Shown here: piece after piece, positions 14,531 to 26,831 of the stretch | How the letters are laid out: the number at the start of each line of letters is the position of its first letter | Position numbering within the stretch: the stretch's first letter is position 1 | From: Cacajao melanocephalus | Lineage: Eukaryota > Chordata > Mammalia > Primates > Pitheciidae | Reading direction: 5' to 3' | Assembly (NCBI GenBank): GCA_963573385.1 | Contig: CAUYLG010059260.1 | Span: 1 to 64,000, forward strand | Length of the DNA stretch: 64,000 nucleotides | Program-made: the position numbers and the translations under genes | Notes under the pieces: model-generated | Databases searched by the model: none | Told to the model about the DNA's origin: nothing | What the model saw: the letters and a program-made list of their open reading frames with translations, nothing else

Positions 14531-16724
14531 AGAGTCTCCAGAGGCAGCCACAGTTGGACACCTCTAATAGCTAGAAAGTTCTTCCTAAAAGTAAGCAGAA
14601 ATATGGCTCCCTGTGTGCCTTGGGAGGGAGGAGAATGTAACTGGCAATGATGACAAAGGGCTAGGTGTCCATAGGATATATCTGGGGACAGGGTAATGCC
14701 TTGCTCTTACTGCTTTTCTTGCATTCCATCTGGCCAAAGTACACAAGGCCTTTCTCCAGGACAGGAAAACCCAGAAACCTAGATAGATCTGGATAAGGGA
14801 CAGGGGCATGGATTCCTGGATTTGAATCCAGTTTGGGAGGACAGCTCTATCAGATACTGTCAATGTCCCACCTATATGGCCTTAACCTGCCCTGGGGGTC
14901 ATCTGCAGGTAATTCTCATAAAAAGTGACAGCTTCCTGCATTTATCTGCAGTGATCACTCTCTGACCTCAAAAGTGTGCTTGGTCTGTTTGTGGATTCAG
15001 CTGGAAATGCCAGGAACTTACCCCAGGAAGGACCTTCAACCAAAGATCTATGGGACTTAGTGCATCAGAAACCCAGATTCCTCACCTCTCAGTGGGACAG
15101 CTCAGAGGTGTGTTTTATAGTTTCCCAAAAGGTCTCAACAGGGATTGAACCCCAGTTGCTCATATCACTTAACACATCCATTATTCATTTCTCTCCCTTT
15201 CCTCTTTGACTTCCCCTCCCTTTCACTATGCTTCCTGGGACCATGCCCAAGTAAACTCTCTCCCCCAAATCATTGTCTCAAGGTCTGCTTTGAAGAGAAC
15301 CCAAAGTAAGACAATGACATGAGCAGGAGATTTGAGGGACTCCCCATACTATTCTTCTCATAGAAGATAAAACTGTATTTCTCTTGATTTTTAAAAAAAG
15401 AAGATAAAACTGTCAAAATCAGTTGTGCTTTCCCCTCCCCCTTCTTTCCCTCTATTTCTAAGTGCAGAATGGTTTTTCGGTCAGTTCTATAAATAGAGTT
15501 TAATTTTCAGTAGAATTTGTGTCCTAACTCAGAAAACAAGGCTGAGAATGAATCCAACATCTTTAGAGGATAGTTATTTCCCATAACAAAAATCAGTAAT
15601 ATCCCAGTTCTGTTAGGATAACGCACTATGTCAGAAAGGTCTCAGGCCAGACTCAAAAAAGAGGTGACACATGGGGGTCATTAGACATCAGGATGGATTT
15701 GTGTGGAAGTTCTTCAGTTGACCTTTTAAACTTCCACAGAGACATTTTAAATTAAGAGAGACCCTATCAACCTGGCCCAGGTTTGGGATGGAGTGCTCAG
15801 AGGTCAGGGACAGCTAAGACAAATGGGGACCATGAGGGAAGTGAGAGAGGAAAATAAAGAATCTTCATTAAAAACTACTCAGTATTAGTGAACTATACCT
15901 GAGCTTGTAGAACCTAGAGAAAATGTTGTTACTGAAGAATATGTATAATTATTTGAGAAGATTTGTAACAAAGAATGAAGGTGCCTCCCTGCTCCTCCTT
16001 CATGCAGACATTGTGTGATTTGGAAAAGCTCCCTGTGGATGCCACATTACCTGATTGTTTTGACACCTCAGACAACTACCAGGAGATAGCAGTTAAAAAT
16101 AGCCATAATCACTACTGTCTTATGTTTGTGGGGTTTTTCTTTTGTCTTGTTCCTTCCTGGAGCGTTTTTTGATGACCTAATAGGAAACAGCATACATGTT
16201 CATGAATTTTTAATTAGCAAGCAAAGATGGAAATGAATGTAAACAAAACAAGTAAACAAAACACAAGATGACAGGAGACAATGGGCCAAGAGAGCCCCTC
16301 CTTGATGCCTTTTAGGGTACCCACAGATGCCTTTTGGGATCAGGTAGGGAAATCCTCCTAAATCAAGCAGGGATAAGAAAGGGCTTCACTGACCTTATTA
16401 TTAGCCTGGAAAAGTGAGTGGCTTCAAATGCTGTCTTTATTTGAACTTTGTTTGATGACCAGTGCTTCGGCTCTTTTGGCAGGGCTGAAGGAGGTAGGAG
16501 GAAGGTGGGGACATCTTTGCTAGGTGATAGGAAGATATGGAATTACCATGTCTCCTTTGCCCTCTTTGATGAGTACTTCTGCCCTGTTGTATGTAGGTGG
16601 CAGTAATGCCCTGGGTACAGCCCTCTCCTGAGCAAGAGAGATGTCTCTGCCTCTGTTAGCTTGTGCTCTTATCTGAGCCATCACTTCCAAAGAGCGCTCT
16701 TGGGAGTGATATGCCATCCCCAGG

Positions 16725-16815
16725 AATGACCTTGTATGATGGTTGTGAGGATTACATAAATGTAGTCCATGTAAAGTGACTGCTTAAAGTGCATTAACAG
16801 TTGGCACAAAATCTA
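16725..16815 (+). mobile_element. MIR 3' fragment, sense
   Basis: GGTTGTGAGGATTACATAAA and ATGTAAAGTGACTGCTTAAA resemble the MIR region after the conserved core. The fragment is short and diverged, and ends about 225 bases before exon A. Confidence 0.5.
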
Positions 16816-17039
16816 TGCTGGTTCCCCACAATGAAAGGTCCCTGCTATCTACTGAAATTGAATTGTAGAAAAAGATTTCCCTTGGGCCAAAAACAAATAC
16901 ACTAATATAGCCTGTACCAGCCTCTCTCACTCAGACTTTTTGTTTTGGGTAGCTCCCTTCCCCAAATATGCACCCCACAAAAGTGCTCAGTGTATGTCTT
17001 TTGAGCTTGCCCCGCTGAGCACTCTCCTTTGCTTTCCAG

Positions 17040-17231
17040 AATGCCTATGTCAACATCAACCGCATCATGTCTGTGGCTTCCCGCCTCTCTGAGGCTGGCC
17101 ATTATGCCTCACAACAAATCAAGCAGATCTCCACCCAGCTAGACCAGGAGTGGAAGAGCTTTGCCGCTGCCCTGGATGAACGCAGCACCATCCTCGCCAT
17201 GTCTGCTGTGTTCCACCAGAAGGCTGAGCAG
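17040..17231 (+). CDS. KALRN: KALRN internal exon A (spectrin-repeat segment)
   Basis: This is a 192-base internal exon of kalirin, a large Rho guanine-nucleotide exchange factor that shapes dendritic spines and the actin cytoskeleton. It encodes 64 residues beginning NAYVNINRIM and ending VFHQKAEQ. They form an amphipathic helical segment with the conserved pattern QLDQEWKSF, which I read as late helix B and helix C of a spectrin repeat. The spectrin array follows the Sec14 domain and binds partner proteins. The borders are an AG at 17038-17039 after a pyrimidine tract and CAG followed by GTAAGG at 17231/17232. Both ends are phase 0, so skipping the exon would keep frame. Identity comes from recognition of the protein; the paralogue TRIO is similar, and the neighbouring exons favour KALRN. 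The exon number is not assigned. An ATG-led open frame at 17067-17438 is only this exon running into the intron. Confidence 0.95.
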
Positions 17232-17649
17232 GTAAGGCCTAAAAACCCACAGCAGCTGCTGTTGGTGGGAAGGGTTGGGCATGGGCATGGGCAGGGGAAG
17301 ACTAGGTGGGAGCACACACACTCTATAGAGAGCTCTGCCTGTCTTTTTGAGACACTGAAGACCCTGCTGAGTCGTTGCAACAGTAACCTATGTTCTACTA
17401 CTTTCATGACTCCTGTGTGCACAAAGAAACATTGGTAACTCTTGGTGACTTTTCTTGTCATACAAACAAGAGGGGACCCAGAGTCTGTTTACATTTTGCT
17501 TGGTAGTGGTTGCGTGTGCATGTGTGCATATGTTGACTGTCTGCTTAGTGTGCATTCTCTGAACACACATCAAAGGGGTGAATGTAAAATGATCATTGAT
17601 GTGCAGAGAGCAGGGGGACACTAATTTTACATGAAGCATTTGCTAGGAA

Positions 17650-17845
17650 TGATAGTAATATAATAATAATATAATGGATAAAGATAATAATTACTTGTAC
17701 TTACTAAGTGGCCAGGCATTGGCCAGTGACACTGCTAACCCATTTTACAAAGAGGAACACTGAAGCTCAGAGAGATTAAGTGATTGACCTGCCTAAGATC
17801 CCACAATGTGTTGGAGCCTGTCTTGAACCAGCTCATAGAGAGACA
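17650..17845 (-). mobile_element. MIR SINE, antisense
   Basis: CCCATTTTACAAAGAGGAAC, TCAGAGAGATTAAGTGATTG and CCTAAGATCCCACAATGTG are the reverse complement of MIR. Confidence 0.75.
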
Positions 17846-18884
17846 GTTAAATTTTCAGAAATTTTGTGAGCTGATTATCACATTTACCCATTGCTTAATT
17901 ATGTAGGTTTATAATTAAATATGTTATGTTAAAAGCAAAGTTAATAAATACTCAAAACTCATCACTTCCTGATTATTTTACCACGTATTGTTATTACCTA
18001 TGTTCTCGAGGTCATTTTTATGTGTTTATTTTTTTCTATGGTGGAAATACCATACAATTCTGTGCTGTATATGGATCATCTCTTCCCATCTCCATGTTGG
18101 TGATGTCACATTGGTAGCTTAAAACACACCATGGTAGGAATTTCATATTATAGAAATTATCAGATGCTACAAACCAGGGATTGGTTTATCGCTTTATTGT
18201 TGCCTAGAGTCTTAAGAAAATGAGGGAGAAAGTGTCTTAAAATGCAGACTGAACTTAAAAACGTACTGTGTATAGCTGTTACACTGTGAATAACACACAA
18301 AATCAAGGAAATATTCTTCCAATATTAAAAAAACTGTTATTTGGTTCAGCAAAGAAGTTGCTGACATCCTGGATGAACAAGTGATATTCTGGCATAAGTA
18401 TTCAGGTGTTTTTCATTTTCGTTTCACTCCTTAACATAGTGAATATTATCAACCGGCATGTATGTCAGAACTATACATGTTTGTCAGTTGCAACCATAGG
18501 TCAAAAGCACCCTGTGAGAATCAACTGGCTACATTAAATATACAATACAGAGCACCGTATATGTTATTATTCTCTGTAAGTTGTGGGTTATACATTCGTT
18601 ATATCAGTAGAATTTGTAAATGCACTTACCTATGTCTGTGTAATATATAGTCATAACACGCATACATATATGTGCTGGTTGTTAAACATTTACTAACACA
18701 CCACTGCTAACATCACACAATCTATGAGTAGACAGACTTTCAACTCGGGTGTGTTTAACACTAAGCCTGTGTTCTTAACCTCTACATTTCTTTCTTTCCA
18801 TCACATTTGGGTAACATAGGCCAGGGAGAGTCAGACACCTGGTCACACCTTAAATCTCTCCCTCTGTTATCCTGTCTAGCATGG

Positions 18885-19125
18885 AAGGCAACACAGCATA
18901 ATTGAGAGTCTAGACTTTAAGGCAAGACACATGGATTCTAATCCCAGCTCTACCATTCATTCACTCTTGGGCAAGTAATGACACCAGTTTGAGCTTGTTT
19001 CCTCATCTGTAATGTGGAGCTAATCATAAATGGCACAGGGCTGTGCTAAGGATACAGCATGAGAGATGGAACACGTAAGGTACCTCGTGTGCTTACTAAA
19101 CAGTGGACATTACTGCTATGGGTAT
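18885..19125 (+). mobile_element. MIR SINE, sense
   Basis: TTCTAATCCCAGCTCTACCA, CTTGGGCAAGTAATGACACC and CCTCATCTGTAATGTGGAGC follow the MIR consensus. Confidence 0.8.
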
Positions 19126-20692
19126 TTGCTCCACATGCTATCCTGGTGTCTTTTTACTTCCTCCGCTTGTGTCTGTTTCCAACTGAGAACTTCCCAAAGA
19201 CTGACATAATACTTAGGTCAAGCATAACCCTATACTTTGAGAGGGATTTGGCCTTATCTTTTTGTCGCTGTTGTTAAGGTTGATGGTGGTAGGGATTGTT
19301 AGTGACTGGTTCATTCTTAGGGCCATGAGAATATTGATGTTCAATGTCTTGTTCTCTCTTCAATCTTACCACTTACATACTTTGTTCTAGGTTTTTACAG
19401 ATTGATTAAGGAAGACCCACTGCTTCTCTCTTTGTCTCTCTGGCATTATCTCCTTGAGGTGAACATTTTGTGGGATATGCTACAGGACCCCTGTTAGAAT
19501 ATTGTAGAGAAATCCCAAGGGCCTTGAAGGAGGGCTCCCCCATGATTGACACAAGAATGTCAAGTTGCTCCCAGGGTCATTTGTAAAGTACTTATTGGTG
19601 GAGCAAAGAAGCTTCTAAGATTTCAGCATGTACATATTGTTTGATCTGATACTAGATGGCACCTGGCACTCTTCCAGAATTGCTAAGAAATGGGCTAATG
19701 TGTTATAAAACATGCAGAATGAAAAGTCAGCCATAACAATCAGCAGGTCAGGGACTGAAAGCTGACAGTGGCAACAAAACTAGAACGCAAGCAGTTGCAG
19801 TGCCCGAACTGAGGAAACAGGAGAAGTGTACGTTTATGTCATGTTTCCTGACTTGGACTGGTTTGGATCAGAAGCAATTTTATTTGTATCTATTTTTTAA
19901 TGCAATTTCCGCAGGTATTACTAGTCCTTCAGGGACACTCATAAACCATGCTTCTTTTTAACTGGAAAAAAAAAAAAACTGACTCAAGGCTTTTTTTTTT
20001 TTCATGTGTTTATTTAGGCAGCTCTTTATTGTCCTCATATGGGCTGTTCTTGGCAACGGGATAAAAAGATATTTAGGCAATTAATTTAAATGGAACTGCG
20101 CACCCAGGCGAGAGGAATCATAGACAGAACCATTCCAGACTGTTGGGTGAATCATTTGCATTTTAAAGATGCACTTTTCCACCCTATAAATCTGAGTGAT
20201 TTCAGTTAGCTCACCCTTTGTGCATGAAGACCCATAGTCTTCCATAGTTGTTAATCTTAATTTTTAAATGATTTGATATCTGTCAAGATCTATGTCTGCG
20301 TATCCCTGGATGCAGTAGGTGTAGCACAGTCTTTCCCCCGAGGCTGCCTCTCTGGCTTCCACCCTTCAGGGGACTGACCCAACAGTGGGGGTCCTGTTGA
20401 GGACAGTCTCCATCTCCTGTGTGAATGGTCTCTGCAAGTTCCCTGGATTTCCTGGTGGTCCTGTGTGAGGTGTTTTTTGCTTGTCTTCACAACTGGATGT
20501 ACACACTGTAAAGCACAGGTGTGGAACATCTTATGTTACACACAGCCCTTCACGTATACCTGTGAGTATTCATGGGACAGGAAGTGCTAATGTATTCGTG
20601 GAATGGGATGAGCTGTTTCCATACCTGGACATTACAGTTTGTATGTGGCTGCAACCTATTAAACATCTGATGACTCACCTGCCTCTACAGTT

Positions 20693-21010
<318 letters not shown>

Positions 21011-21190
21011 ATGGAGACTATACTTCCTAAATGGGTGCCTGGGTCTGATTTCTTACTACAGGTTAGTGTTTGTAGAATTAGAAAACTCTACCCTCTACAG
21101 TGTTCTCTGAAGGCTTTCAGAAGTCCCGATGTTTCTTCCGAAGGTATCTGACCCTCTCTCCATAATCCACCCAACTCCCCACTCTCAGTG

Positions 21191-21201
21191 CCCCCCCCCC
21201 C
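21191..21201 (+). repeat. C11 homopolymer before the exon B acceptor
   Basis: Eleven consecutive C occur 28-38 bases before the first exon base, inside the upstream pyrimidine region of the acceptor. Confidence 0.9.
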
Positions 21202-21228
21202 ACTGACCCACCCGACATCTCCTTCCAG

Positions 21229-21360
21229 TTCCTGTCTGGAGTGGACGCCTGGTGCAAGATGTGCAGTGAAGGTGGTTTGCCATCCGAGATGCAGGACCTG
21301 GAGCTGGCAATCCACCACCACCAGACCTTGTATGAGCAGGTGACCCAAGCCTACACAGAG
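21229..21360 (+). CDS. KALRN: KALRN internal exon B (spectrin-repeat helix A)
   Basis: This is a 132-base exon encoding 44 residues, from FLSGVDAWCK to YEQVTQAYTE. The aromatic residue in DAWC sits where helix A of a spectrin repeat carries its conserved tryptophan. The stretch after SEGGLPSEMQ is the A-B loop leading into helix B. With exon C it makes one complete three-helix repeat of the kalirin array. The acceptor AG is at 21227-21228 and the donor is GAG followed by GTGAGA at 21360/21361. Both ends are phase 0. An unusual feature is the run of 11 C at 21191-21201 inside the acceptor's upstream pyrimidine region. A long self-complementary microsatellite begins about 230 bases after the donor. 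Identity as KALRN is strong because the frame joins directly to exons A and C. Confidence 0.96.
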
Positions 21361-21589
21361 GTGAGAATGGAGCAGGGCAGCCATGGGTCTTGGGCATGTC
21401 TGCATGTGGGTGGGTGATGAGGGCACTGGCCTGAGCACTGTGAAATAGCCTAGATGGGACTAAGAAGAAGAGAGGCTGTTTTTCTTTTTTTGGTGACATC
21501 TATAAGAACCTTGATCTGTGAACTATGGTGTCTCCAGCTAGGAAACAAAAAATTGGGGCCATTATTAGGCACCACCTTGGTGCACTCAC

Positions 21590-21818
21590 ATTCATTCATT
21601 CATTCCTTCTTTTTCTTTCTTTCTCTCTCTCTGTCTCTCTCTCTCTCTCTATATATATATATACACACACACATATATATACATATACGTATATGCATAT
21701 ATATACACGTATATATACACATATATACGTGTATATATACATATATGTATATATACATATATACACGTATATATGTGTATGTATATATATGTGTATATAC
21801 ACACACACACACACACAC
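21590..21818 (+). repeat. Compound microsatellite: TC, TA, CA/CG-containing alternating tract
   Basis: It runs from CATTCATTCATT through a CTCTCT block, then about 160 bases of nearly strict pyrimidine-purine alternation built from TA, CA and occasional CG steps (such as ATACACGTATATATACACAT), and ends in (AC)n at 21800-21818. The alternating part is highly self-complementary on both strands. Open frames through it encode only low-complexity repeats. Confidence 0.92.
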
Positions 21819-22349
21819 CTGCCTCATCCTGTGTGTGAAGATTGGACTCTCTCCTCTTGGGGGAGGAATGTAAGGAAATGAAACTGTGCTTCTCTGGAGT
21901 TTGCTTTCTGGTTGGTGAATGGACATGTTCACACTAGCCCTGCTACCTTTTTATGAAACAGCTCATTAAAAATATTAATTTTAATACTGGAAGATCCAGA
22001 GGAAATCACACAGGGTGGAGATAAGTGTTTGCAGGAGCAAGAAGCTTCCATGGGTATGAAGGACAAAGGCTCTTCCACTGAAGATCAAAGGCAGAGGGGC
22101 TACTACAAAGTTAAGAAGGGGATGGGGAACCTCTTAACAGTCCTCTCAAAGTAAAAGGAAGCAGCTACATATGTATGTCTGTGTAGATATACACAAGTTA
22201 GTAGGTTTGTTAACTGGCATGAATTCTGAGAGAGGGGACTGAGAGATGGAGGGAGATAGGCTGATTAAGGAGGCTGGATGAGAAGTAGTGAATTCACATC
22301 CAGCCCGTGTGTTTCTTCTGGGGCAGGATTAGTTAGAGGAGTGTTAAAA

Positions 22350-22506
22350 TGGCTTCTTGGACTACCTGCATCAGACTCACCTGATACAGATTCCTGGGTC
22401 CCACCCCAGACTGAATCAGAATGTCAAGATATGAGATTAGGAACCTACATTTTAACAACTATTACCCTTGGTGAGTTTGATGCACATTGAAGTCTAAGAA
22501 CCAGTG
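22350..22506 (+). mobile_element. MER5A-like element, sense
   Basis: ATCAGACTCACCTGATACAG, CCTGGGTCCCACCCCAGACT, AATCAGAATGTCAAGATATG and the AGAACCAGTGG end fit MER5A. Confidence 0.72.
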
Positions 22507-23215
22507 GCTTCTAGGTAAGAGTAAGGGTTTTTGCCGTAGTCAAACTGAGTTTGAATCCTGGCTCTCCTATTTACTAGCTGTGTGACCTCAGGCAAGTTAC
22601 TTAACCACTTTGAGCCTCGTTTCATCTGTGAAATGAAAGTGGTAACACCTGCCTCATAGGATAGTGTTGAGGTTGTAAAGGTAATACATGACAATTCACA
22701 GTTGCAAAAATATGGAAACAGCCTAAATGCCCATCAACCAACACCTGGAGAAAGAAAATGTGGTATACATACACCATGGAATACTACTAAGCCATAAAAA
22801 GGAACAAAATAATGGCATTCACAGCAACCTGGATGGAGTTGGAGACCATTATTCTAAGTGAAGTAACTCAGGAATGGAAAACCAAGTATGGCATATTCTC
22901 ACTTATAAGTGGGAACTAAGCTGTGAGGACACAAAGACATAAGCATGATATAATGGACTTTGGGAATGCAGGGGGAACACGTTGGGTAGAGTGCACACTG
23001 TTTGGATGATGGGTCTATCAGAATCTAAGAAATCACCACTAAATAACATATCCGTCTAACCAAACACCACCTGTTCCCCAAAACTATTTGAATAAATAAA
23101 TAAAAACATTGTACCCAACAAAAAATTAAAACAATAAAAATGAAGGTAATGTATGTCATGCCCTTGGCCCAGTGTCTGACAGCAATGAGTACTAAAAAAT
23201 GGTAATGTCTTCTGT
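22507..23215 (+). mobile_element. MIR SINE, sense, split by an L1 3' end
   Basis: The left part (22507-22690) has TTTGAATCCTGGCTCTCCTA and TGTGTGACCTCAGGCAAG. The right part (23137-23215) resumes with AAGGTAATGTATGTCATG and CCAGTGTCTGACAGC. The junction sequence AAGGTAATACATGAC / AAGGTAATGTATGTC is the duplicated target. Confidence 0.8.
22691..23136 (+). mobile_element. L1P-type 3' end, sense, 5'-truncated
   Basis: ATGGAAACAGCCTAAATGCC, CACCATGGAATACTACTAAG, ATTCTCACTTATAAGTGGGA and CACCACCTGTTCCCCAAAAC follow the late ORF2 to 3' UTR of a primate L1. It is about 445 bases long and inserted in the MIR. Confidence 0.88.
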
Positions 23216-24396
23216 CGTTGTAGAAGGCACAACAGAGGACTTATGAGCCAAATTTGATCTCATCAGCTCTGATCTCTCAATTAATTATCAGGCCCTAGCA
23301 TTGTGAGACTTAAACCTTCCCTCCAAGCCCACTTCAGAGGCCAGTGAGCTGTCCCTGCTTCCTACAGATATGGAGACTGAGGCAGAGGATTGGAGCTCAA
23401 TCGAGGTGGATTTCTAGGATTTGGGCCTCCATCTCTAACCACCCTGCCCTGGACGTAGCATGGTGCCAAAAGACAGCATTTGCTCAGAATTTCAGGAAGA
23501 GAGCTCTCCCGGGTTTAGCCAAAGACAAGGATATTTGTCTTATTCATGACTCTGGTGGGCATCACCTCTGCATTGTTTATAAGTTACTTCCCCTACCCTA
23601 CTCCCCTTGCAGTCAATTATGGGAGATGGGGATACGGGGATGGGGTGAGTAGTAGTGGTTTACTCTTCTGGCCTCTGCTGCTTTCTATTCCAGCACCCCT
23701 CTTACCCACCCAGCCTTGAAAGCATTTCTGTGACCCCATGGGCAGGAGTAACAGTTGCTTCTGTATTCCTGGACTCCTAGCCATGCTATTATCAGGGGCC
23801 AAAGGAGGGGTGAGGGGAGGATGCAAACCCGGCAAACAGCTTCATCATCAGAGGTGTGGCAATAGAAGCACACCTCATTCCCTACCTTGCTGGTGGGATA
23901 AAAGACCATTTTCTTCTTCAAAGGCCTTCTTTTGGGGAAGACTCCAAGCCAACTTTGACTTAATTGGTAACCAAATTTGGAGATTGAACATTTTTATCAA
24001 TTCCCAGTCATCCCTGTTTTAGATTAAAAAGATGCATGTGCTGTTGGGTACCCTGCCAAGCACGGGAGGGCCACAGGTGTTGACTGTATGATGTCACTTT
24101 CCAGAATTATTGATGCCTGTGATTATGCCAGGACTCCAATGAGAAGAATGGCAGACAGTGTCATCTCACTTTTCTCAGATTGAGGGCTAGTCAACCTAGG
24201 AATGTGGATGGTGTGTCCACAGTCTAAGTGTCCCAGCCTTTCTCTACATGTTCTAGAAAAATGGGGATTTTACTGTTTTTTCAGGAGAAAGAAGGGGTAT
24301 AGAGTGAGACCAAAATATTTTAAAAGGATATAGACAAAAGAAAGAAAATGACAAGGAAATAAAAAGAATGGGAGAGAGATGATGGTGATGATGATT

Positions 24397-24776
24397 GTAT
24401 TAGTCTGTTCTCATGCCACTAATAAAGACATACCTGAGACTGGGTGATTTATAAAAAAAAGGAAAAAAAAAAAAAGAGGTTTGATGGACTAACAGTTTCA
24501 CACGGCCAAGGAGGCCTCCCAATCATGGCAGAAGATGAAGGAGGAGCAAAGTCATGTCTTACATGATGGCAGTCAAAACAGTGTGTTCAGGGGAATCGCC
24601 CTTTTATAAAACCATCAGATCTCATGAGACTTATTCACTAACATGAGAACAGCATGGGAAAAACCTGCCCCCAGGATTCAATTACCTCCCACCAGCCTTC
24701 TCCCACAACACGTGGGGATTATGGGAACTACAATTCAAGATAAGACTTTGGTGGGGGCACAGACAAACCATATCAA
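24397..24776 (-). mobile_element. MST/THE1-class MaLR LTR, antisense, near full length
   Basis: It starts GTATTAGTCTGTTCTCATGC, contains ATAAAACCATCAGATCTCAT and CACGTGGGGATTATGGGAAC, and ends CAAACCATATCA. This is the reverse complement of a solitary ERVL-MaLR LTR of about 380 bases with an A-rich expansion near 24455-24475. There is no coding content. Confidence 0.85.
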
Positions 24777-24784
24777 TGGTGATG

Positions 24785-24990
24785 ATGAAGATAAAATTGG
24801 TAGCCAGTATCACATGCCAGGCCCTGTTCTAAACACTGTATATGTGTTAACTCATTTAATCCTCACCACGACTTTATGAATTATGTACATAATTATCCCT
24901 CCTTTACAGACACAGAAACCGAGGACCAAGGGGGTTAAATAACTTGCCTCTTGTTACACATCTAGAAGTTTGGAGACAGATTGAGGAAAT
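24785..24990 (-). mobile_element. MIR SINE, antisense
   Basis: TTAACTCATTTAATCCTCAC, CTTTACAGACACAGAAACCG and AAATAACTTGCCTCTTGTTA match the MIR reverse complement. Confidence 0.78.
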
Positions 24991-25084
24991 TGGGAAAGAA
25001 AGAGCAGGAGAGGGTTATGGTGGCAACTTATATTGACTTCATTTCTGAAATGAAGTTATGCTGTCTCACCTGGTGTGCGTCAAA

Positions 25085-25210
25085 ATATTTACCAAGTGCC
25101 TACTGTGTGCCAGGCACTGTTTTGGGCCTGGGGGGAGAGCAGCAAGCAGGCAGGGTCCCTGCCCTCACAAAGCTGAAATTCAGGAAGGGAGAGAGTCTCA
25201 CAGACAACTG
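25085..25210 (-). mobile_element. L2 3' end fragment, antisense
   Basis: CCAAGTGCCTACTGTGTGCC and AGGCACTGTTTTGGGCCTGG followed by GGTCCCTGCCCTCACAAAGC are the reverse complement of the L2 terminus. It lies about 230 bases before exon C. Confidence 0.6.
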
Positions 25211-25436
25211 TTTAGCACTCCATCAACTCCCCTATCCCAGGATTCCTGCTGCTCTGCCCTCCACCAGCCTGGAGGCTGGGCCCTATGGAAGCTCTGGCTG
25301 GTTAATTGTCTGGGTGTGGGAGGCCCGAGATTCTCAGAAGGCCTAGTCAGGGACCCTCAGGCAGACTCTTCCTGTTTCTCTCTGTGCCCTGCCTATCACT
25401 CTTTTCCCTTAATCCAAACTTCTCTCTTTCCTGAAG

Positions 25437-25667
25437 GTCAGCCAGGATGGCAAAGCTCTGCTAGATGTGCTGCAGCGGCCCCTGAGCCCTGGGAACTCTG
25501 AATCCCTCACAGCCACAGCCAACTACTCCAAGGCAGTGCACCAGGTGCTGGACGTGGTGCATGAGGTGTTACACCACCAGCGGCGGCTGGAGAGCATCTG
25601 GCAGCACCGCAAGGTGCGACTCCACCAGCGGCTGCAGCTCTGTGTCTTCCAGCAGGACGTACAGCAG
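25437..25667 (+). CDS. KALRN: KALRN internal exon C (spectrin-repeat helices B-C)
   Basis: This is a 231-base exon encoding 77 residues, from VSQDGKALLDVLQRPL to LQLCVFQQDVQQ. The segment after LTATANYSKA is a long continuous amphipathic helix pair, including EVLHHQRRLESIWQHRKV and ending in the basic helix C that leads into the next repeat. The substitutions that mark kalirin rather than TRIO, as far as I recall the two proteins, are SQDGKALLDVLQ and LSPGNSESLT. The acceptor AG is at 25435-25436 after TTCTCTCTTTCCTGA, and the donor is CAG followed by GTAACA at 25667/25668. The donor matches consensus less well than those of exons A, B and D at the +5 position. Both ends are phase 0. The exon is clearly richer in GC than the flanking intron. 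Confidence 0.97.
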
Positions 25668-25865
25668 GTAACAGGCTCTGAGCCCTGGTGCCCGTCATCC
25701 ATTCTAGGAGTCAGACCAAGCTCAAGTCCCTGACCTAGGTGATCAGGCTTAGGAGAGCCCAGATTTATAGAGGGAAAAATGGAATTCAGCTCTCAACTGC
25801 TCCACAGTACCCCACCAAAACACAAAACAAAAACTGGACTTGTGAATTACATGTTTCTTGCCTAA

Positions 25866-26277
<412 letters not shown>

Positions 26278-26831
26278 GGTAAGCTTGATCCACACTCAGG
26301 CAATGATTGCTAGACAGCCCAGGGGTACAGGGTTATCCGAGCACTGTCAGGCTTAGACCCCACATATGGTCCATCTGGGATGCAGGTGGCCTGCCAGAGT
26401 AGGAGTGGAGTGGGGTACAGGGACCTTCAGAGGATTCCTTGACAAGGTTGGACCAGGAAAATCAGATTTAAAACATAGGCTGTTGTTCAGTGTATGTTTC
26501 ATGATTACAGGTTATTTCTGACTTTATGTAATTTTTTTTTTGTATTACGACATTAGTATTGGCTTTTTCCTTTACCACTAATAATAAAGAAATGGTTATG
26601 TTTCTGACCACAAAAAGACAGTCTTACTATAAATGCCCTTTCAGATGAAATTACTCATTCTTTTCTCCTTGTACTTTCTCTGTTTCTGTCTTCCGGGGGG
26701 ATGCTGGGACCTTTGCTGGAGGACTGATACACTGGGTTAGGGGGAGCTTGTTGGGAGATGGGGGACTGAAATCGAGGCTCACTGTCATCTCCCTCTTAGT
26801 TCACCATAGGAGAACTAAGGATGGGCTTGGT

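Larger units (their letters stand above)
21361..25436 (+). other. KALRN: KALRN intron between exons B and C
   Basis: This intron is 4,076 bases long, from GTGAGA to AG, and is phase 0. It carries a complex microsatellite at 21590-21818, a MER5-like fragment, a MIR split by an L1 3' end, a MaLR LTR at 24397-24776, an antisense MIR, and an antisense L2 end just upstream of exon C. The interval 23216-24396 has nothing I recognise. Confidence 0.9.

Noticed and set aside
15160..15310. Possible LTR 3' end (text near AGGTCTGCTTTGAAGAGAAC)
   Set aside because: It is reminiscent of an LTR terminus, but I could not match enough of it to name a family or set borders.
21454..21932. Several open frames of about 70-140 codons
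   Set aside because: They are translations of the compound microsatellite (Tyr/Ile/His/Val repeats).
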